DNA from: Niveispirillum lacus | GTDB lineage: Bacteria; Pseudomonadota; Alphaproteobacteria; Azospirillales; Azospirillaceae | NCBI RefSeq assembly: GCF_002251795.1 | Contig: NZ_NOXU01000022.1 | Coordinates: 62,001-126,000, forward strand | Direction of reading: 5' to 3' | Length of the DNA stretch: 64,000 nucleotides | Shown: in pieces, positions 37,986-47,441 of the stretch | Numbering within the stretch: position 1 is the stretch's first letter | Layout: the number at the start of each line of letters is the position of its first letter | Translations under genes and position numbers: made by a program | Notes under the pieces: model-generated | Told to the model about the DNA's origin: nothing | Seen by the model: only the letters and a program-made list of their open reading frames with translations | Databases searched by the model: none

Positions 37986-38915
37986 ATGACAAACCTGACG
38001 CTGAAGCAGCTTCGCTATTTTGATGCGTTGGCGCGGCTGGGCCATTTCGGGCGCGCGGCAGATGATTGCGCCATCTCCCAGCCGGCCCTGTCGATGCAGA
38101 TCAAGGAGTTGGAGGAAGGGCTGGGCGCACCGCTGTTTGAACGCGGCCCGCGCCAGATTTGGCTGACCGGGTTCGGGGAGGAATTCGCTGCGCGTGTGCG
38201 CGATATTCTCCGGTCGGTCGACGAGTTGGGTGATCTGGCCCGCGCGGCCCGGGATCAATTGGCGGGGCGCCTGCGTATCGGGGTAATCCCAACGGTGGCG
38301 CCCTATCTGTTACCTTCCATCATCGGTGACCTGACCCGCATGAATGCCGACCTGGATATCCATGTGCGGGAAACGGTGACACCCAAGCTGCTGCATGAAT
38401 TGCTGGAAGGGCGGTTGGATACGGCGGTGGTGGCCTTGCCGGTGTCGGAGCCATCCCTGACCGAGGTGGCTCTGTTTGAAGAAAATTTTGTCCTGGTGCG
38501 TCCAGCCGAAGAGCACGGAAAACCCGTTCCGGGGCCAGAGGCGCTGCGTGAAATGCGCCTGCTGCTGCTTGAGGAGGGGCATTGTTTCCGCGATCAGGCC
38601 CTGTCCTTCTGCAACATGAATACCGCCCTGCCGCGCGAACTGCTGGATGGATCGTCGCTGTCGACCCTGGTTCAGATGGTCGGGGCTGGTATCGGCGTCA
38701 CCCTGATCCCCGAAATGGCCGTGGCGGTGGAAACCAAATCCGCCGACGTGTCCATTGCCCGATTCAAGGACCCGGAACCGTCACGTACCATCGGCATGGT
38801 CTGGCGTAAATCCAGCCCGCTGTCGAAACAACTGCTCGATATTGCCGATCTGGTTCGCCGATCGGGGGAGGCACAGCGGGCCACGCGGTGCCCGCTCAGC
38901 CCGCAAACCTGTTGA
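37986..38915 (+). CDS. oxyR: peroxide-sensing LysR-type regulator OxyR
   Basis: 309 residues. HTH at 1-60 (MTNLTLKQLRYFDALARLGHF, QPALSMQIKELEEGLGAPLFER). The redox switch cysteines are Cys200 and Cys209 in EGHCFRDQALSFC, matching the peroxide-sensing pair of OxyR. Activates katG on oxidation; divergent from it. Its last 20 bases overlap the convergent ohrR gene. Confidence 0.96.
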   Translation: MTNLTLKQLRYFDALARLGHFGRAADDCAISQPALSMQIKELEEGLGAPLFERGPRQIWLTGFGEEFAARVRDILRSVDELGDLARAARDQLAGRLRIGVIPTVAPYLLPSIIGDLTRMNADLDIHVRETVTPKLLHELLEGRLDTAVVALPVSEPSLTEVALFEENFVLVRPAEEHGKPVPGPEALREMRLLLLEEGHCFRDQALSFCNMNTALPRELLDGSSLSTLVQMVGAGIGVTLIPEMAVAVETKSADVSIARFKDPEPSRTIGMVWRKSSPLSKQLLDIADLVRRSGEAQRATRCPLSPQTC

Positions 38916-39339
38916 GATTGGCCCGCAACGTCTGGATATTGTTGCGCAGTTCTATCAGGTCCTCCACCCCCATGCCGACGGCGTCCATCAGGTGATCGAA
39001 AAAGTCGGTGGTCTGGTCTTTCAGGCTGCGGCCGCTATCGGTCAAACCGATCAGGACCTGGCGTTCATCGGCGGGGTTGCGTTCGCGCCGCAGATGGCCT
39101 GCCGCCTCCAGTCGCTTCAGCAGCGGGGTTAAGGTGCTGCTTTCCAGGAAAAGCTGCTCCCCGATCTGGCCCACCGTCTGGCCATCCTTCTCCCACAGCA
39201 GCACCATGACCAGATATTGGGGATAGGTGAGGCCCAGTCGCTCCAGCAGCGGCTTATAGACCCGTGTAAAGGCGTGGCTGGCGGAATAGAGCGAGAAGCA
39301 GATGAAATCGCCCAGTTTGAGGGCGGGAGCATCGGACAT
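38896..39339 (-). CDS. ohrR: MarR-family organic peroxide regulator OhrR
   Basis: 147 residues. The reactive cysteine Cys14 lies in FICFSLYSASHAFTRVYKPLL, followed by LTYPQYLVMVLLWE, the winged helix LTPLLKRLEAAGHLRR and the DERQVLIGLT wing, the OhrR signature. It represses the peroxidase Ohr until its cysteine is oxidised. The ohr gene itself is not in the window. Next to katG/oxyR it completes a peroxide-response block. Confidence 0.9.
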   Translation of the reverse strand: MSDAPALKLGDFICFSLYSASHAFTRVYKPLLERLGLTYPQYLVMVLLWEKDGQTVGQIGEQLFLESSTLTPLLKRLEAAGHLRRERNPADERQVLIGLTDSGRSLKDQTTDFFDHLMDAVGMGVEDLIELRNNIQTLRANLNRFAG

Positions 39340-39379
39340 GGCGGCACCTTGATGACAAATCGTCGGCCATCATATTGCA

Positions 39380-39389
39380 TCGCATGCGA
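39380..39389. promoter_or_regulatory. palindrome upstream of ohrR, possible operator
   Basis: Perfect 10-bp palindrome TCGCATGCGA, 41 bp upstream of the ohrR start within ATTGCATCGCATGCGACAT. Its place suits autoregulation by OhrR, which commonly represses its own gene; the match to a specific OhrR consensus is not established here. Confidence 0.35.
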
Positions 39390-39472
39390 CATGATCGCAG
39401 GGGCAATTCAAACATGTCCGGCATCGAAATTTAAGACCTGACAATAATGGCAGCATCAACCAGCAGCACCCA

Positions 39473-40018
39473 TCATTCAGCAGGACCAAAGTTCAGGTGA
39501 TGCTGGAAATGTCCCACTTGCGTCGGAGACGTGATGATCCCCAATGTCATCTGGCCTTTCTGGGTACCGAACATCCACATTTTTGCTGTGAGCAACCGGC
39601 CCGCCCGCGGAATCGTTTGCTGGACGCTGTCGATTTCCTGTACCTGGTCGCGCGCTCGGAACGCAGCTAGAATAGAGGCAAAGGCATCCTGAATATCCGC
39701 CTCGTCTGCCTCCTGAACCTGGATGACACAGTTGCGACGTTCATCCTCGAAAACAAACATATTGGCATTCGTATTGTTGGCGATAACTATTCGGAAATTT
39801 TTAAAGATACTTGCCTTTTCTGGCATCAGGTGGGGAACCAGCGCCTGAGCGGCCCTGATTGTATAGCGGCTTTCATCCAGGTCACCCGCCTGACCCATCT
39901 TCGGTTCGATACACAGCTTCTCGAACGCTTCCATGATCTCTGCTGCACGTGGATCGGCTGCGTGGGCCGGCGTTGTCGCCAGGAGCAAAACGATCCAGAC
40001 CATACGGGCGGCTCGCAT
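39473..40018 (-). CDS. secreted protein of unknown function
   Basis: 181 residues. Signal peptide (MRAARMVWIVLLLATTPAHA, cleaved before ADPRAAEI). The mature protein contains two cysteines (LCIEPKM, RRNCVIQV) and the segments FRIVIANNTNANMFVFEDERR and PRAGRLLTAKMWMFGTQKGQMTLGII. I recognise no family. Likely periplasmic. It looks somewhat less GC-rich than its neighbours. Flanked by smc and ohrR without obvious operon links. Confidence 0.65.
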   Translation of the reverse strand: MRAARMVWIVLLLATTPAHAADPRAAEIMEAFEKLCIEPKMGQAGDLDESRYTIRAAQALVPHLMPEKASIFKNFRIVIANNTNANMFVFEDERRNCVIQVQEADEADIQDAFASILAAFRARDQVQEIDSVQQTIPRAGRLLTAKMWMFGTQKGQMTLGIITSPTQVGHFQHHLNFGPAE

Positions 40019-40149
40019 GTTCTATCCCCTCCGTCTTGGGGACCCGTGTGCCCCCGAGACGGACGATACCCCGCATCGGTGGCTTGATCCATAGAGCTTT
40101 CTTACCATCAGGAATTGTAGTTCGTCCCTGTCAGAAGGGGCAGGCAGAA

Positions 40150-43100
40150 TCAGGCGTCCACCATCTCCGCCGCCTTTTCCAGGTCGACGCTGACCAACTG
40201 ACTGACGCCGCGTTCCATCATGGTCACGCCGAACAGCCTGTGCATGCGGGCCATGGTCAGGCGGTGGTGGGTGACGATCAGGAAACGGGTAGCCCCGCTG
40301 GCCGCCATTTCCTCCACCATATCGCAGAAACGACCGACATTGGCCTCGTCCAGCGGTGCGTCGACCTCGTCCAGCACACAGATGGGGGCGGGATTGCACA
40401 AGAACACCGCGAACAATAGCGACAGCGCCGTCAGCGCTTGTTCCCCACCCGATAGCAGCGACAGGACCTGCAGCTTCTTGCCGGGCGGGCTGGCATAAAT
40501 CTCCAGGCCCGCATCCAGCGGATCATCCGATTCAGTCAGTTTCAGATGCGCGACTCCACCGCCGAACAGCTTGGTGAACAGGCGTTGAAAATGTCCGTCG
40601 ACGAGATCGAAACTGGCCAGCAGCTTTTCCCGCGCCTCGCGGTTGATGGCGCCGATGCCCTGGCGCAGGCGCGCGATGGCAGCCGTCAGATCATCACGCT
40701 CGGTTGTCAGCTTGGCGGTCTCTGCCTCCATCTCCGCCAGTTCGACCTCTGCCCGCAGGTTAACGGGGCCGATGCGTTCCCGGTCCTCCAGCAGGCGCGA
40801 CAGGCGCTGTTCAAGTTGTGAAGGCGGGGGCATTTCATCGTCCGGGTCAATACCGGCGGCGGCCAGCACCTCGCCCGGTTCGCAATCCAGCTTTTCCCGT
40901 ATCCGTTCCACCAGACCCGCCAGGGCGTTCAGGGATTGGGCGACGGCAGCCTCAGCATGGGCGCGGGCCTCACGCGCATCGGCCAGCGCACTTTCGGCCT
41001 TGCGCACAGCCTGCTCGGCCTGGGACAGCGCCGTCTCCGCTTCGGCCAGGGCGTCGCCCGTCTGGCGGCGGCGGCGTTCAGCAGTGGCGATATGACCGCG
41101 CAGGGTCTCCCGCTCCGCCGCAATCTCCAGGGGCCGTTCGGTCAACGCTTCCAGTTCCGCCTGCCCTTCCTCCGCCCGTTCGGTCAGTTCGGACAGGCGG
41201 CTGGCCGCCCCCTCGACACGGGCCTTCCAGGACAGTTGTTCGGCTTCCAGGCTGGACAGGCGGCGGCGGCGTTGTTCGGCATCGCGCTTCACCCGGTCTA
41301 CGGCCCCTTGCGTGCCCGACAGGTGCCCCCGCTGTTCGGCCAGCAGGCCACGGGCATCGGCCACCGCCATGCGCGACAGGGTCGGGTCGGGAAGCGCATC
41401 CAGCGCTGCCTGGGCATCGGCAACAAGATATGCGGCCTCTGCCTTGTCGCTGGTCAGGACCTCCAGCGCCTGGGCCAGGGCGTCGCGTTTCGACCGGGCG
41501 GCGGCGGCTTCGCTGATCAACCGGGATTGGGCGTGGCGCGCCTGATCAACGGCGGTGAAGGCGTGGCGTACGGCGTCGCGGGCCTGTCGGTCACCCGCCT
41601 GGGTTGCCTCCTGCGCGCGCCGTGCCGACAGGACGGCAGCGTCGGCGGCTTCGCTGGCCTCGGCATGGGCGCGGCGGGCGGCAGACAGGTCGGCATCGGC
41701 ACGGTCCAGTGCCAGCTCGATCTCTGCTAGACGGTTGCGCTGGGTCAGGCGGATGGCTGCTGCCGTGGGGGCACCGGGCGTGGTGGTCAGCCCGTCCCAG
41801 CGCCAGGCCCCGCCATCGCGGCTGACCAGGATTTGCCCCGCTGCCAATGTGGGGGCCAGCCGCCGGGCGGTGGCGGCGTCGGGTACCAGTCCTATATGCG
41901 ACAGGCAACGGGCCATTTCCGCCGGGGCCTTCACCTGCGTCGACAGCGGTTCCACCCCTGCTGGCAGAGGGGTCGTGGCATCCAGCGGCGGCAGGGCGCG
42001 CCAATGCCGGGCCGCCGCCTCGTCCAGCGGTGCTGTCAGATCATCACCCAGCGCAGCGGCCAGCGCCTGCTCATACCCAGCAGCAACCGCCACCGCATCG
42101 ATCAGCGGCGGGAACAGGTCCTCTTCTTCCAGGTTCAGCAGCGCCCGCAACCCGTCGCGTTCGGCGCGCAACTGGGTCTCGCGTGCCTCCGCTTGCGAAA
42201 GGATGCTGCGCGCCTCGGCGATGGTGGCCTGCCCATCGCTGCGCGCCTGTTCCAGGGCGCTGTCGGCCTCTTGCTTGGCCATCTCCGCCTGCTCGGCGGC
42301 CTCGCGCGCCAGATCCAGCCGTTGCTCGGCCAGGATCAGCGCCTCGGCCGCCACCTGCAGGGCGTCGTCGTCGCCGATGGTCGCGTCTAATGCTGTCAGT
42401 TGGGCGGCCTGTTCCGATAGACGCTTTTCCAGGGTGGACAGGCGGGCCTGTGCGTCGCGCAGCCGGTTGGCGGTGGCGGTACGGGCCGCCTCTTCGGATG
42501 CGGCCTGTTCCAAGACGCGGGACAGGTCACGTTCCGCCGCCTCCATCGCGTCGCGGGCGGTCAGCAGTGCTTCTTCTGCCGCCTCCAGCTCCATCGCCTC
42601 CTCGGCCTGCGCATCCAGCAGACTGGCCCGTTCCTCGGCCAGACGGGCGGCGGCATTGTCGGCATCAGCGGCCAGCGCGCGTTCACGAGCAAGGTCGGTG
42701 GCCAGTTGCGCCAGCCGGCGCTGCATGGCGCCATGGGCCTCCTTGACGCGGGCCTCCTCGGCATCCAGTTGCTCGCGCGCGACCAGCAGGCGCTGCAACG
42801 CGGCACCGGCGGCGGCATCCTCCTGCCGTAGGGCGGGCAGGGCTTCTGCTGCCTGATCGCGGGCCGTGACGGTGCTGCCGACGGCCAGCATCTGATCACG
42901 GACGGCTTGATCGGCGGTGGCGTGGCCGTCACGGGCGCGGTCCAGCAGGCGGTTGGCCTCCGCCCAGCGTTGATGCAGCAATTGCGCCTCGGCCCGGCGG
43001 ATATGGTCCTGCACCTGCCGGTAGCGCTGGGCTTGCCGGGCCTGTTTACGCAGGCCCTGTAACTGCCCATCCATCGCAGCCAGGACATCCTCCAGCCGGG

Positions 43101-43674
43101 TCAGGTTGGTTTCCGCCGCGCGCAGGCGCAGTTCCGCCTCGTGCCGGCGCGCATGCAGACCGGAAATGCCTGCCGCTTCCTCCAGCAATTGCCTTCGGTC
43201 TGCGGGCTTGGCATTGATCAGGGCGCCGACGCGGCCTTGGCTGACCATCGAGGGGCTGTTCGCCCCCGATGAATGGTCGGCGAACAGAATCTGCACATCG
43301 CGGGCGCGGACCAGTTTGCCATTGATACGGTAGTCCGACCCCGACCCGCGTTCCAGCCGGCGGGTAATCTCCAGCTCCTCGGCGTCTGTAAAGGGCGGGG
43401 GGGCGGTGCGGGCCTTGTTGCCCAACACCATGGTCACCTCGCAGATGTTGCGGGCGGGCCGGGTCGCGGTGCCACCAAAGATGACGTCGTCCATATCCTC
43501 GCCGCGCATACGCTTGGCCGAGGTTTCGCCCATGGCCCAGCGCAAGGCTTCCAGCAGGTTGGACTTGCCGCAACCATTGGGGCCGACAACACCCGTCATC
43601 CCCGGTTCGATCAGCAGCTCTGTCTGATCGACGAAGGATTTGAAACCGGAAAGACGGAGTTTCGTGAATTGCAC
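40150..43674 (-). CDS. smc: chromosome segregation protein Smc
   Basis: 1174 residues. ATPase that compacts and segregates chromosomes together with ScpA and ScpB. Walker A at GVVGPNGCGKSNLLEALRWAMGE near residue 30, long coiled-coil arms, a hinge around residues 480-620, and a C-terminal ABC signature LSLLSGGEQALTALSLLFAVF with Walker B ICVLDEVDAPLDEANV. The GTG at 43672-43674 gives the family start VQFTKLRLSGFKSF; the longer ATG frame to 43746 would overlap the dsbA-like terminator. Confidence 0.97.
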   Translation of the reverse strand: MQFTKLRLSGFKSFVDQTELLIEPGMTGVVGPNGCGKSNLLEALRWAMGETSAKRMRGEDMDDVIFGGTATRPARNICEVTMVLGNKARTAPPPFTDAEELEITRRLERGSGSDYRINGKLVRARDVQILFADHSSGANSPSMVSQGRVGALINAKPADRRQLLEEAAGISGLHARRHEAELRLRAAETNLTRLEDVLAAMDGQLQGLRKQARQAQRYRQVQDHIRRAEAQLLHQRWAEANRLLDRARDGHATADQAVRDQMLAVGSTVTARDQAAEALPALRQEDAAAGAALQRLLVAREQLDAEEARVKEAHGAMQRRLAQLATDLARERALAADADNAAARLAEERASLLDAQAEEAMELEAAEEALLTARDAMEAAERDLSRVLEQAASEEAARTATANRLRDAQARLSTLEKRLSEQAAQLTALDATIGDDDALQVAAEALILAEQRLDLAREAAEQAEMAKQEADSALEQARSDGQATIAEARSILSQAEARETQLRAERDGLRALLNLEEEDLFPPLIDAVAVAAGYEQALAAALGDDLTAPLDEAAARHWRALPPLDATTPLPAGVEPLSTQVKAPAEMARCLSHIGLVPDAATARRLAPTLAAGQILVSRDGGAWRWDGLTTTPGAPTAAAIRLTQRNRLAEIELALDRADADLSAARRAHAEASEAADAAVLSARRAQEATQAGDRQARDAVRHAFTAVDQARHAQSRLISEAAAARSKRDALAQALEVLTSDKAEAAYLVADAQAALDALPDPTLSRMAVADARGLLAEQRGHLSGTQGAVDRVKRDAEQRRRRLSSLEAEQLSWKARVEGAASRLSELTERAEEGQAELEALTERPLEIAAERETLRGHIATAERRRRQTGDALAEAETALSQAEQAVRKAESALADAREARAHAEAAVAQSLNALAGLVERIREKLDCEPGEVLAAAGIDPDDEMPPPSQLEQRLSRLLEDRERIGPVNLRAEVELAEMEAETAKLTTERDDLTAAIARLRQGIGAINREAREKLLASFDLVDGHFQRLFTKLFGGGVAHLKLTESDDPLDAGLEIYASPPGKKLQVLSLLSGGEQALTALSLLFAVFLCNPAPICVLDEVDAPLDEANVGRFCDMVEEMAASGATRFLIVTHHRLTMARMHRLFGVTMMERGVSQLVSVDLEKAAEMVDA

Positions 43675-43713
43675 GGGGCGGGCTCTGTAGCCGGATAGGT
43701 CGGGGCAAATGAC

Positions 43714-43743
43714 AAAGGGGTGGCGCTTATGCACCACCCCTTT
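43714..43743 (-). terminator. terminator after the dsbA-like gene
   Basis: Perfect stem AAAGGGGTGG (43714-43723) with CCACCCCTTT (43734-43743), followed on the minus strand by GTCATTTG. It separates the dsbA-like gene from smc, whose promoter must lie within the remaining 40 bp or upstream. Confidence 0.7.
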
Positions 43744-43764
43744 CATATCTGTCGATGACAGACT

Positions 43765-44406
43765 TTACGAGGCCTTGCGCTTAGCGCCAGCCTTGACCAC
43801 GGCGTCGGTCAACTGATCCAGGTACGCGCCGGCGATGACATATTCGCCATTCACAATGAAGGTCGGCGTGGAATTGACCTGATGTTCCTGCTGGGCCGTG
43901 TACTGGCTTTTGATGATGAAATCTTCCAGCGGCTTGGTTGCCATGCAGGCGTCAAACTGCGCCTGCGACACGCCGGCCAGCTTCCCGATATTGGCCAGAT
44001 TGGCCAGGAAGTTCTGGTTCAACCAGGTGGACTGGCTGTTGAAAATGGCGGTCTTCAGCGCCTGGGTCTTTGCCCCGCCGGCACAGCGCATCAGCATATG
44101 GGCGCGCAGGCCCGGCCCGTTCATCGGGTAATCGCGGAAGATGAACTTCACTTCGCCTGTATCAATGAATTCCTTCTTGAAGGTGGGGAACATCTCCTTC
44201 TCAAAATGCGCGCAATGCGAGCAAGCAAGTGAGGCATATTCAACCACCGTCACTTTGGCGTTTGGATTGCCATAGACGATGTCCGCCGTGGCGGCCTTTA
44301 CATCAATAACAGGGGCTGCCTGACCCAGCGCGGGCAGGGCAGGGGCCAGGGACAGGGCGGCACCGGCGGCCAGGAGGTGGCGACGGGAAAAGTCAGAACC
44401 GCTCAC
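43765..44406 (-). CDS. DsbA family thiol-disulfide oxidoreductase
   Basis: 213 residues. An N-terminal signal with SRRHLLAAGAALSLAPALPALGQA (twin-arginine-like) indicates export to the periplasm. Thioredoxin fold with active site CSHC in EYASLACSHCAHFEKEMFPTF, followed by the DsbA helical insert and the cis-Pro loop NSTPTFIVNGEYVIAG. This resembles the DsbA-like proteins coded next to smc in alphaproteobacteria. GTG at 44406 is preferred because GGTGGAG lies upstream; the frame opens at 44589. Confidence 0.88.
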   Translation of the reverse strand: MSGSDFSRRHLLAAGAALSLAPALPALGQAAPVIDVKAATADIVYGNPNAKVTVVEYASLACSHCAHFEKEMFPTFKKEFIDTGEVKFIFRDYPMNGPGLRAHMLMRCAGGAKTQALKTAIFNSQSTWLNQNFLANLANIGKLAGVSQAQFDACMATKPLEDFIIKSQYTAQQEHQVNSTPTFIVNGEYVIAGAYLDQLTDAVVKAGAKRKAS

Positions 44407-44491
44407 GGATGTGATCTCCACCAAGGGAATGTTTGCGCCGACGATAGGGGATGATGATGGCGGCGGCAAGGCGATCAACGGCACCGGGTGT

Positions 44492-44854
44492 TCAGACCTC
44501 ATCGATCTGGATCGGCCCGGTCCCCAGCATCCCCTCCAGCCGCGCCAGGGCGGCTGCATTGGTGGCGCGGCTTTCTGTCTCCACCTCACGATACAGTGCC
44601 ACCAGTTCGCGGCCCCAATCGGTCAGCGCGGTGCCGCCGCCACCGCTGCCGCCGGTCTGGCCCGTGACGGCGGGTTGGGTGAAGGCGCGGTTGATCTGAT
44701 CGACCAGCAGCCAGGCACGGCGGTAGGACATTCCCATGGATCGGCCGGCCGCCGCGATGGACCCCGTGGCCGCGATGGCTTCCAGAAGCCGGATTTTGCC
44801 GGGGCCGATCTGGCTGCCATTGGCGAAATCCAGGCGCAGAGTCAGGCGGGTCAT
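44492..44854 (-). CDS. ModE-like winged-helix regulator (N-terminal domain only)
   Basis: 120 residues. The whole length matches the DNA-binding domain of ModE: IGPGKIRLLEAIAATGSIAAAGRSMGMSYRRAWLLVDQINRAF, then LTDWGRELVALYREVE. The C-terminal molybdate-binding TOBE domains are absent, so it cannot sense molybdate the way full ModE does. ATG at 44854 with GGAAG upstream is preferred; the open frame reaches 44950 but overlaps the terC gene. No mod transport genes nearby. Confidence 0.82.
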   Translation of the reverse strand: MTRLTLRLDFANGSQIGPGKIRLLEAIAATGSIAAAGRSMGMSYRRAWLLVDQINRAFTQPAVTGQTGGSGGGGTALTDWGRELVALYREVETESRATNAAALARLEGMLGTGPIQIDEV

Positions 44855-44882
44855 GAGCGCTTCCGGTGCAGGGAAATCAGAA

Positions 44883-44908
44883 GGGGGCGGCCGTTGCCAG
44901 CCGCCCCC
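44883..44908 (-). terminator. terminator after terC
   Basis: Perfect stem GGGGGCGGC (44883-44891) with GCCGCCCCC (44900-44908), followed on the minus strand by TTCTGATTT. It lies 28 bases past the terC stop. Confidence 0.65.
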
Positions 44909-44936
44909 CTCAATTGGGTCACAAAAACCTGTTCCG

Positions 44937-45677
44937 TCAATGCCCGCCACTGCTGGCGGCCTTGGCCTTGCGGCGCTTGGCGGCGATCAGGTTCAGGCTT
45001 TCCACGCCGATCGAGAAGGCGATGGCAAAGTAGAGATAGGCCTTGGGAATGTGGAAATGCAGCCCGTCGGCGATCAGGGCCACGCCCACCAGGATCAGGA
45101 AGGCCAGCGCCAGCATCTTTACCGTCGGGTGGTCCTGCACGAACTTCGATGTCGGGCCGGCGGCGAACAGCATCACCGCGACCGCGATGATGACGGCGGT
45201 GACCATGACCGACAGGTCGGTGGCCATGCCGACAGCGGTGATGACGCTGTCCAGCGAGAAGACGATGTCCAGCACCATGATCTGGGCGATGACCCCACCG
45301 AACGTGGCGACCGCACGGGAGCTTCCCGTCTCCTCATGCTGGCCCTCCATTGTATGGTGAATTTCCTGTGTGCCCTTGTAGAGCAAGAACAGGCCACCGC
45401 CCAACAGGATCAGGTCGCGGGCCGAAATCGCCAGATCGAAGACCGTGAATAACGGTTCTGTCAACGACACGATCCAGGCGATGGAAGCCAGCAGCCCCAG
45501 ACGCATGATCAGCGCCAGTGCCAGACCGATCTGCCGCGCCTTGGCCCGCTGCGCCTCCGGCAGACGGTTGGCCATGATGGAAATGAAGATGATGTTATCA
45601 ATGCCCAGCACAATCTCCAGCGCCGTCAAGGTCGCCAGACTGGCCCAGGCATTTGGGTCATAGATCCAGTCAAACAT
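44937..45677 (-). CDS. TerC family integral membrane protein
   Basis: 246 residues with seven membrane segments. ALEIVLGIDNIIFISIMANRLP and MVLDIVFSLDSVITAVGMA carry the paired acidic motifs (GIDN, SLDS) of the TerC family, linked to tellurite resistance and metal (Mn) export. The C-terminus HIPKAYLYFAIAFSIGVESLN is conserved. Divergent from a peptide-binding protein across 154 bp. No Mn riboswitch is recognisable upstream. Confidence 0.92.
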   Translation of the reverse strand: MFDWIYDPNAWASLATLTALEIVLGIDNIIFISIMANRLPEAQRAKARQIGLALALIMRLGLLASIAWIVSLTEPLFTVFDLAISARDLILLGGGLFLLYKGTQEIHHTMEGQHEETGSSRAVATFGGVIAQIMVLDIVFSLDSVITAVGMATDLSVMVTAVIIAVAVMLFAAGPTSKFVQDHPTVKMLALAFLILVGVALIADGLHFHIPKAYLYFAIAFSIGVESLNLIAAKRRKAKAASSGGH

Positions 45678-45703
45678 TGCTTACCCCTGCCCCCAGGAAA
45701 GGA

Positions 45704-45715
45704 ATTGTTAACAAT
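45704..45715. promoter_or_regulatory. perfect palindrome between terC and the oppA-like gene
   Basis: ATTGTTAACAAT, a perfect 12-bp palindrome, lies 26 bp upstream of the terC start in an otherwise GC-rich divergent region. Likely an operator; the regulator is unknown. Confidence 0.45.
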
Positions 45716-45831
45716 CACAGCATAGAGGGGCGATTTGAGAACATGCAATGCTGGCGCACAGGACCTTGCGGACAACGCCTATCGGGCATAGCGTGGCGGC
45801 CAATCCTTGCACATGAGGGAAAAACAAGCCC

Positions 45832-47406
45832 ATGCGCCGTCTGGCCCGTTCGCTGCTGCTGTCCTCCCTGGTTCTGCTGCCTCTGGTCGCCCCGGTCACC
45901 GCGTGGGGGGAAACTGTGTTCCGGCGCGGAATCGGGTCCGCTCCTGGCACAATTGATCCCGGCAAGGCTGACCTTCATCCGGAATCCATCGTTATTTATG
46001 ATTTGTATGAAGGTTTGCTGACGCCGGGGCCGGACGGCAAACCCATTGCCGGTGCGGCGGCCAGTTGGGAGATCAGCCCCGATGGCAGGACCTACACGTT
46101 CAGCCTGCGCCCAGATGGCCGCTGGTCGGACGGGTCGAAGGTGACAGCGAAGGATTTCGTCTATGCCTGGCGCCGGCTGGCCAGTCCACAGCAGGCGTCT
46201 CCCTACGCCTATTATGTCTGGCCCATTGTCAATGGCAAGGAAGTGACCGCTGGCACCAAGCCGCCGACCGAACTGGGTGTGGAGGCGGTGGGTGAGTTGA
46301 TGTTCCGCGTTAAGCTCGCCGAACCTGCCGCCTATTTCCTGGGTCAGGTGGCACACCAGTCCATGTCACCGGTAAAGGAGGGGGCCACACCCGGTCAGGT
46401 AGGCAATGGGGCCTATATGCTGGCCGAGATGGTGCCGCAGACGCATCTGAAGCTGGTGAAGAACCCGCATTTCCGAGATGCAGCCAATGTGAAGATCGAC
46501 ACCGTCATGCATATTGTGACGGAGAATGTGGATACCGAGTTGAAGCGCTACCGCGCCGGAGAACTGGATGCGACCTATACCCTGCCGGTCACGGCGGTGG
46601 CCTGGGCGCGCCAGGAAGCGGCTGCGGACTACATGCCCACGCCCACCTATTCCACCTTCTTCATGGCTTTCAACCTGACGCGCGAACCGTGGAAATCATC
46701 CCCAAAGCTGCGTCAGGCCCTGTCGATGGCCATCGACCGCGACATCATTGTGAACAAGGTCCTGAATGGTGATCTGCGCCCGGCCTATAGTTTCACCCCA
46801 CCCGGCAAGGTGGCGGGGTATGAGCCACCGCTGCCTGCCTGGGCAGCCCTGACCCAGACACAGCGCGATGAACAGGCTAAAAAATTGCTGGTGGAGGCGG
46901 GATACGGACCCGGAGGCAAACCCCTGCCGCCTGTTGAAATTCTGCTGACCCAGAATGAGAACAACAAGCGTGTGATGATCGCGGTTGCCGCCATGTGGAA
47001 ACAGAAGCTGGGCGTGGACGTCGTGATGAATAATCAGGAGTTCCGCGTCGTCTCCTCCATCGGCAATCAGAAGACCTACAAGGACACGCTTTATTACGGC
47101 TGGATCGGGGATTTCCCGGACCCGATCAACTTTTTGAAGCTGCTGCGCAGCGACGTGGCCCAGCAGAATTATCCGGCCTATCAGAACAAGGAGTATGATG
47201 CGCTGCTGGACAAGGCCAATGCCAGCCTGGACCCGGCAGAGCGCCTTGCCCTGTTGGGTCGGGCAGAAGCGCTGTATCAGGCCGACAACCCCTTGATCCC
47301 CATCATGCACAATACCCGCCGCCGTTTGGTCAACCCACGCGTCATCGGCTGGACCAAGGCACCGCTTGATCAGAACCCGACCCGGTTTCTGTCCATCAAA
47401 GGTTGA
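45832..47406 (+). CDS. peptide ABC transporter substrate-binding protein (SBP_bac_5)
   Basis: 524 residues of the OppA/DppA class. Signal peptide to about residue 26 (ending VTAWG). IDPGKADLHPESIVIYDLYEGLLTPGPDGKPIAGAAASW and SPDGRTYTFSLRPDGRWSDGSKVTAKDFVYAWRRL are typical. It captures oligopeptides in the periplasm. No permease or ATPase genes lie nearby, so it must share an importer encoded elsewhere. Confidence 0.93.
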   Translation: MRRLARSLLLSSLVLLPLVAPVTAWGETVFRRGIGSAPGTIDPGKADLHPESIVIYDLYEGLLTPGPDGKPIAGAAASWEISPDGRTYTFSLRPDGRWSDGSKVTAKDFVYAWRRLASPQQASPYAYYVWPIVNGKEVTAGTKPPTELGVEAVGELMFRVKLAEPAAYFLGQVAHQSMSPVKEGATPGQVGNGAYMLAEMVPQTHLKLVKNPHFRDAANVKIDTVMHIVTENVDTELKRYRAGELDATYTLPVTAVAWARQEAAADYMPTPTYSTFFMAFNLTREPWKSSPKLRQALSMAIDRDIIVNKVLNGDLRPAYSFTPPGKVAGYEPPLPAWAALTQTQRDEQAKKLLVEAGYGPGGKPLPPVEILLTQNENNKRVMIAVAAMWKQKLGVDVVMNNQEFRVVSSIGNQKTYKDTLYYGWIGDFPDPINFLKLLRSDVAQQNYPAYQNKEYDALLDKANASLDPAERLALLGRAEALYQADNPLIPIMHNTRRRLVNPRVIGWTKAPLDQNPTRFLSIKG

Positions 47407-47441
47407 ACGGGGCAGGTCGGCGGGTAGCGGGGTTTTAACCC

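Noticed and set aside
45678-45831. Manganese (yybP-ykoY) riboswitch before terC
   Set aside because: The leader is short and I see none of the expected paired helices; only a DNA palindrome stands out.
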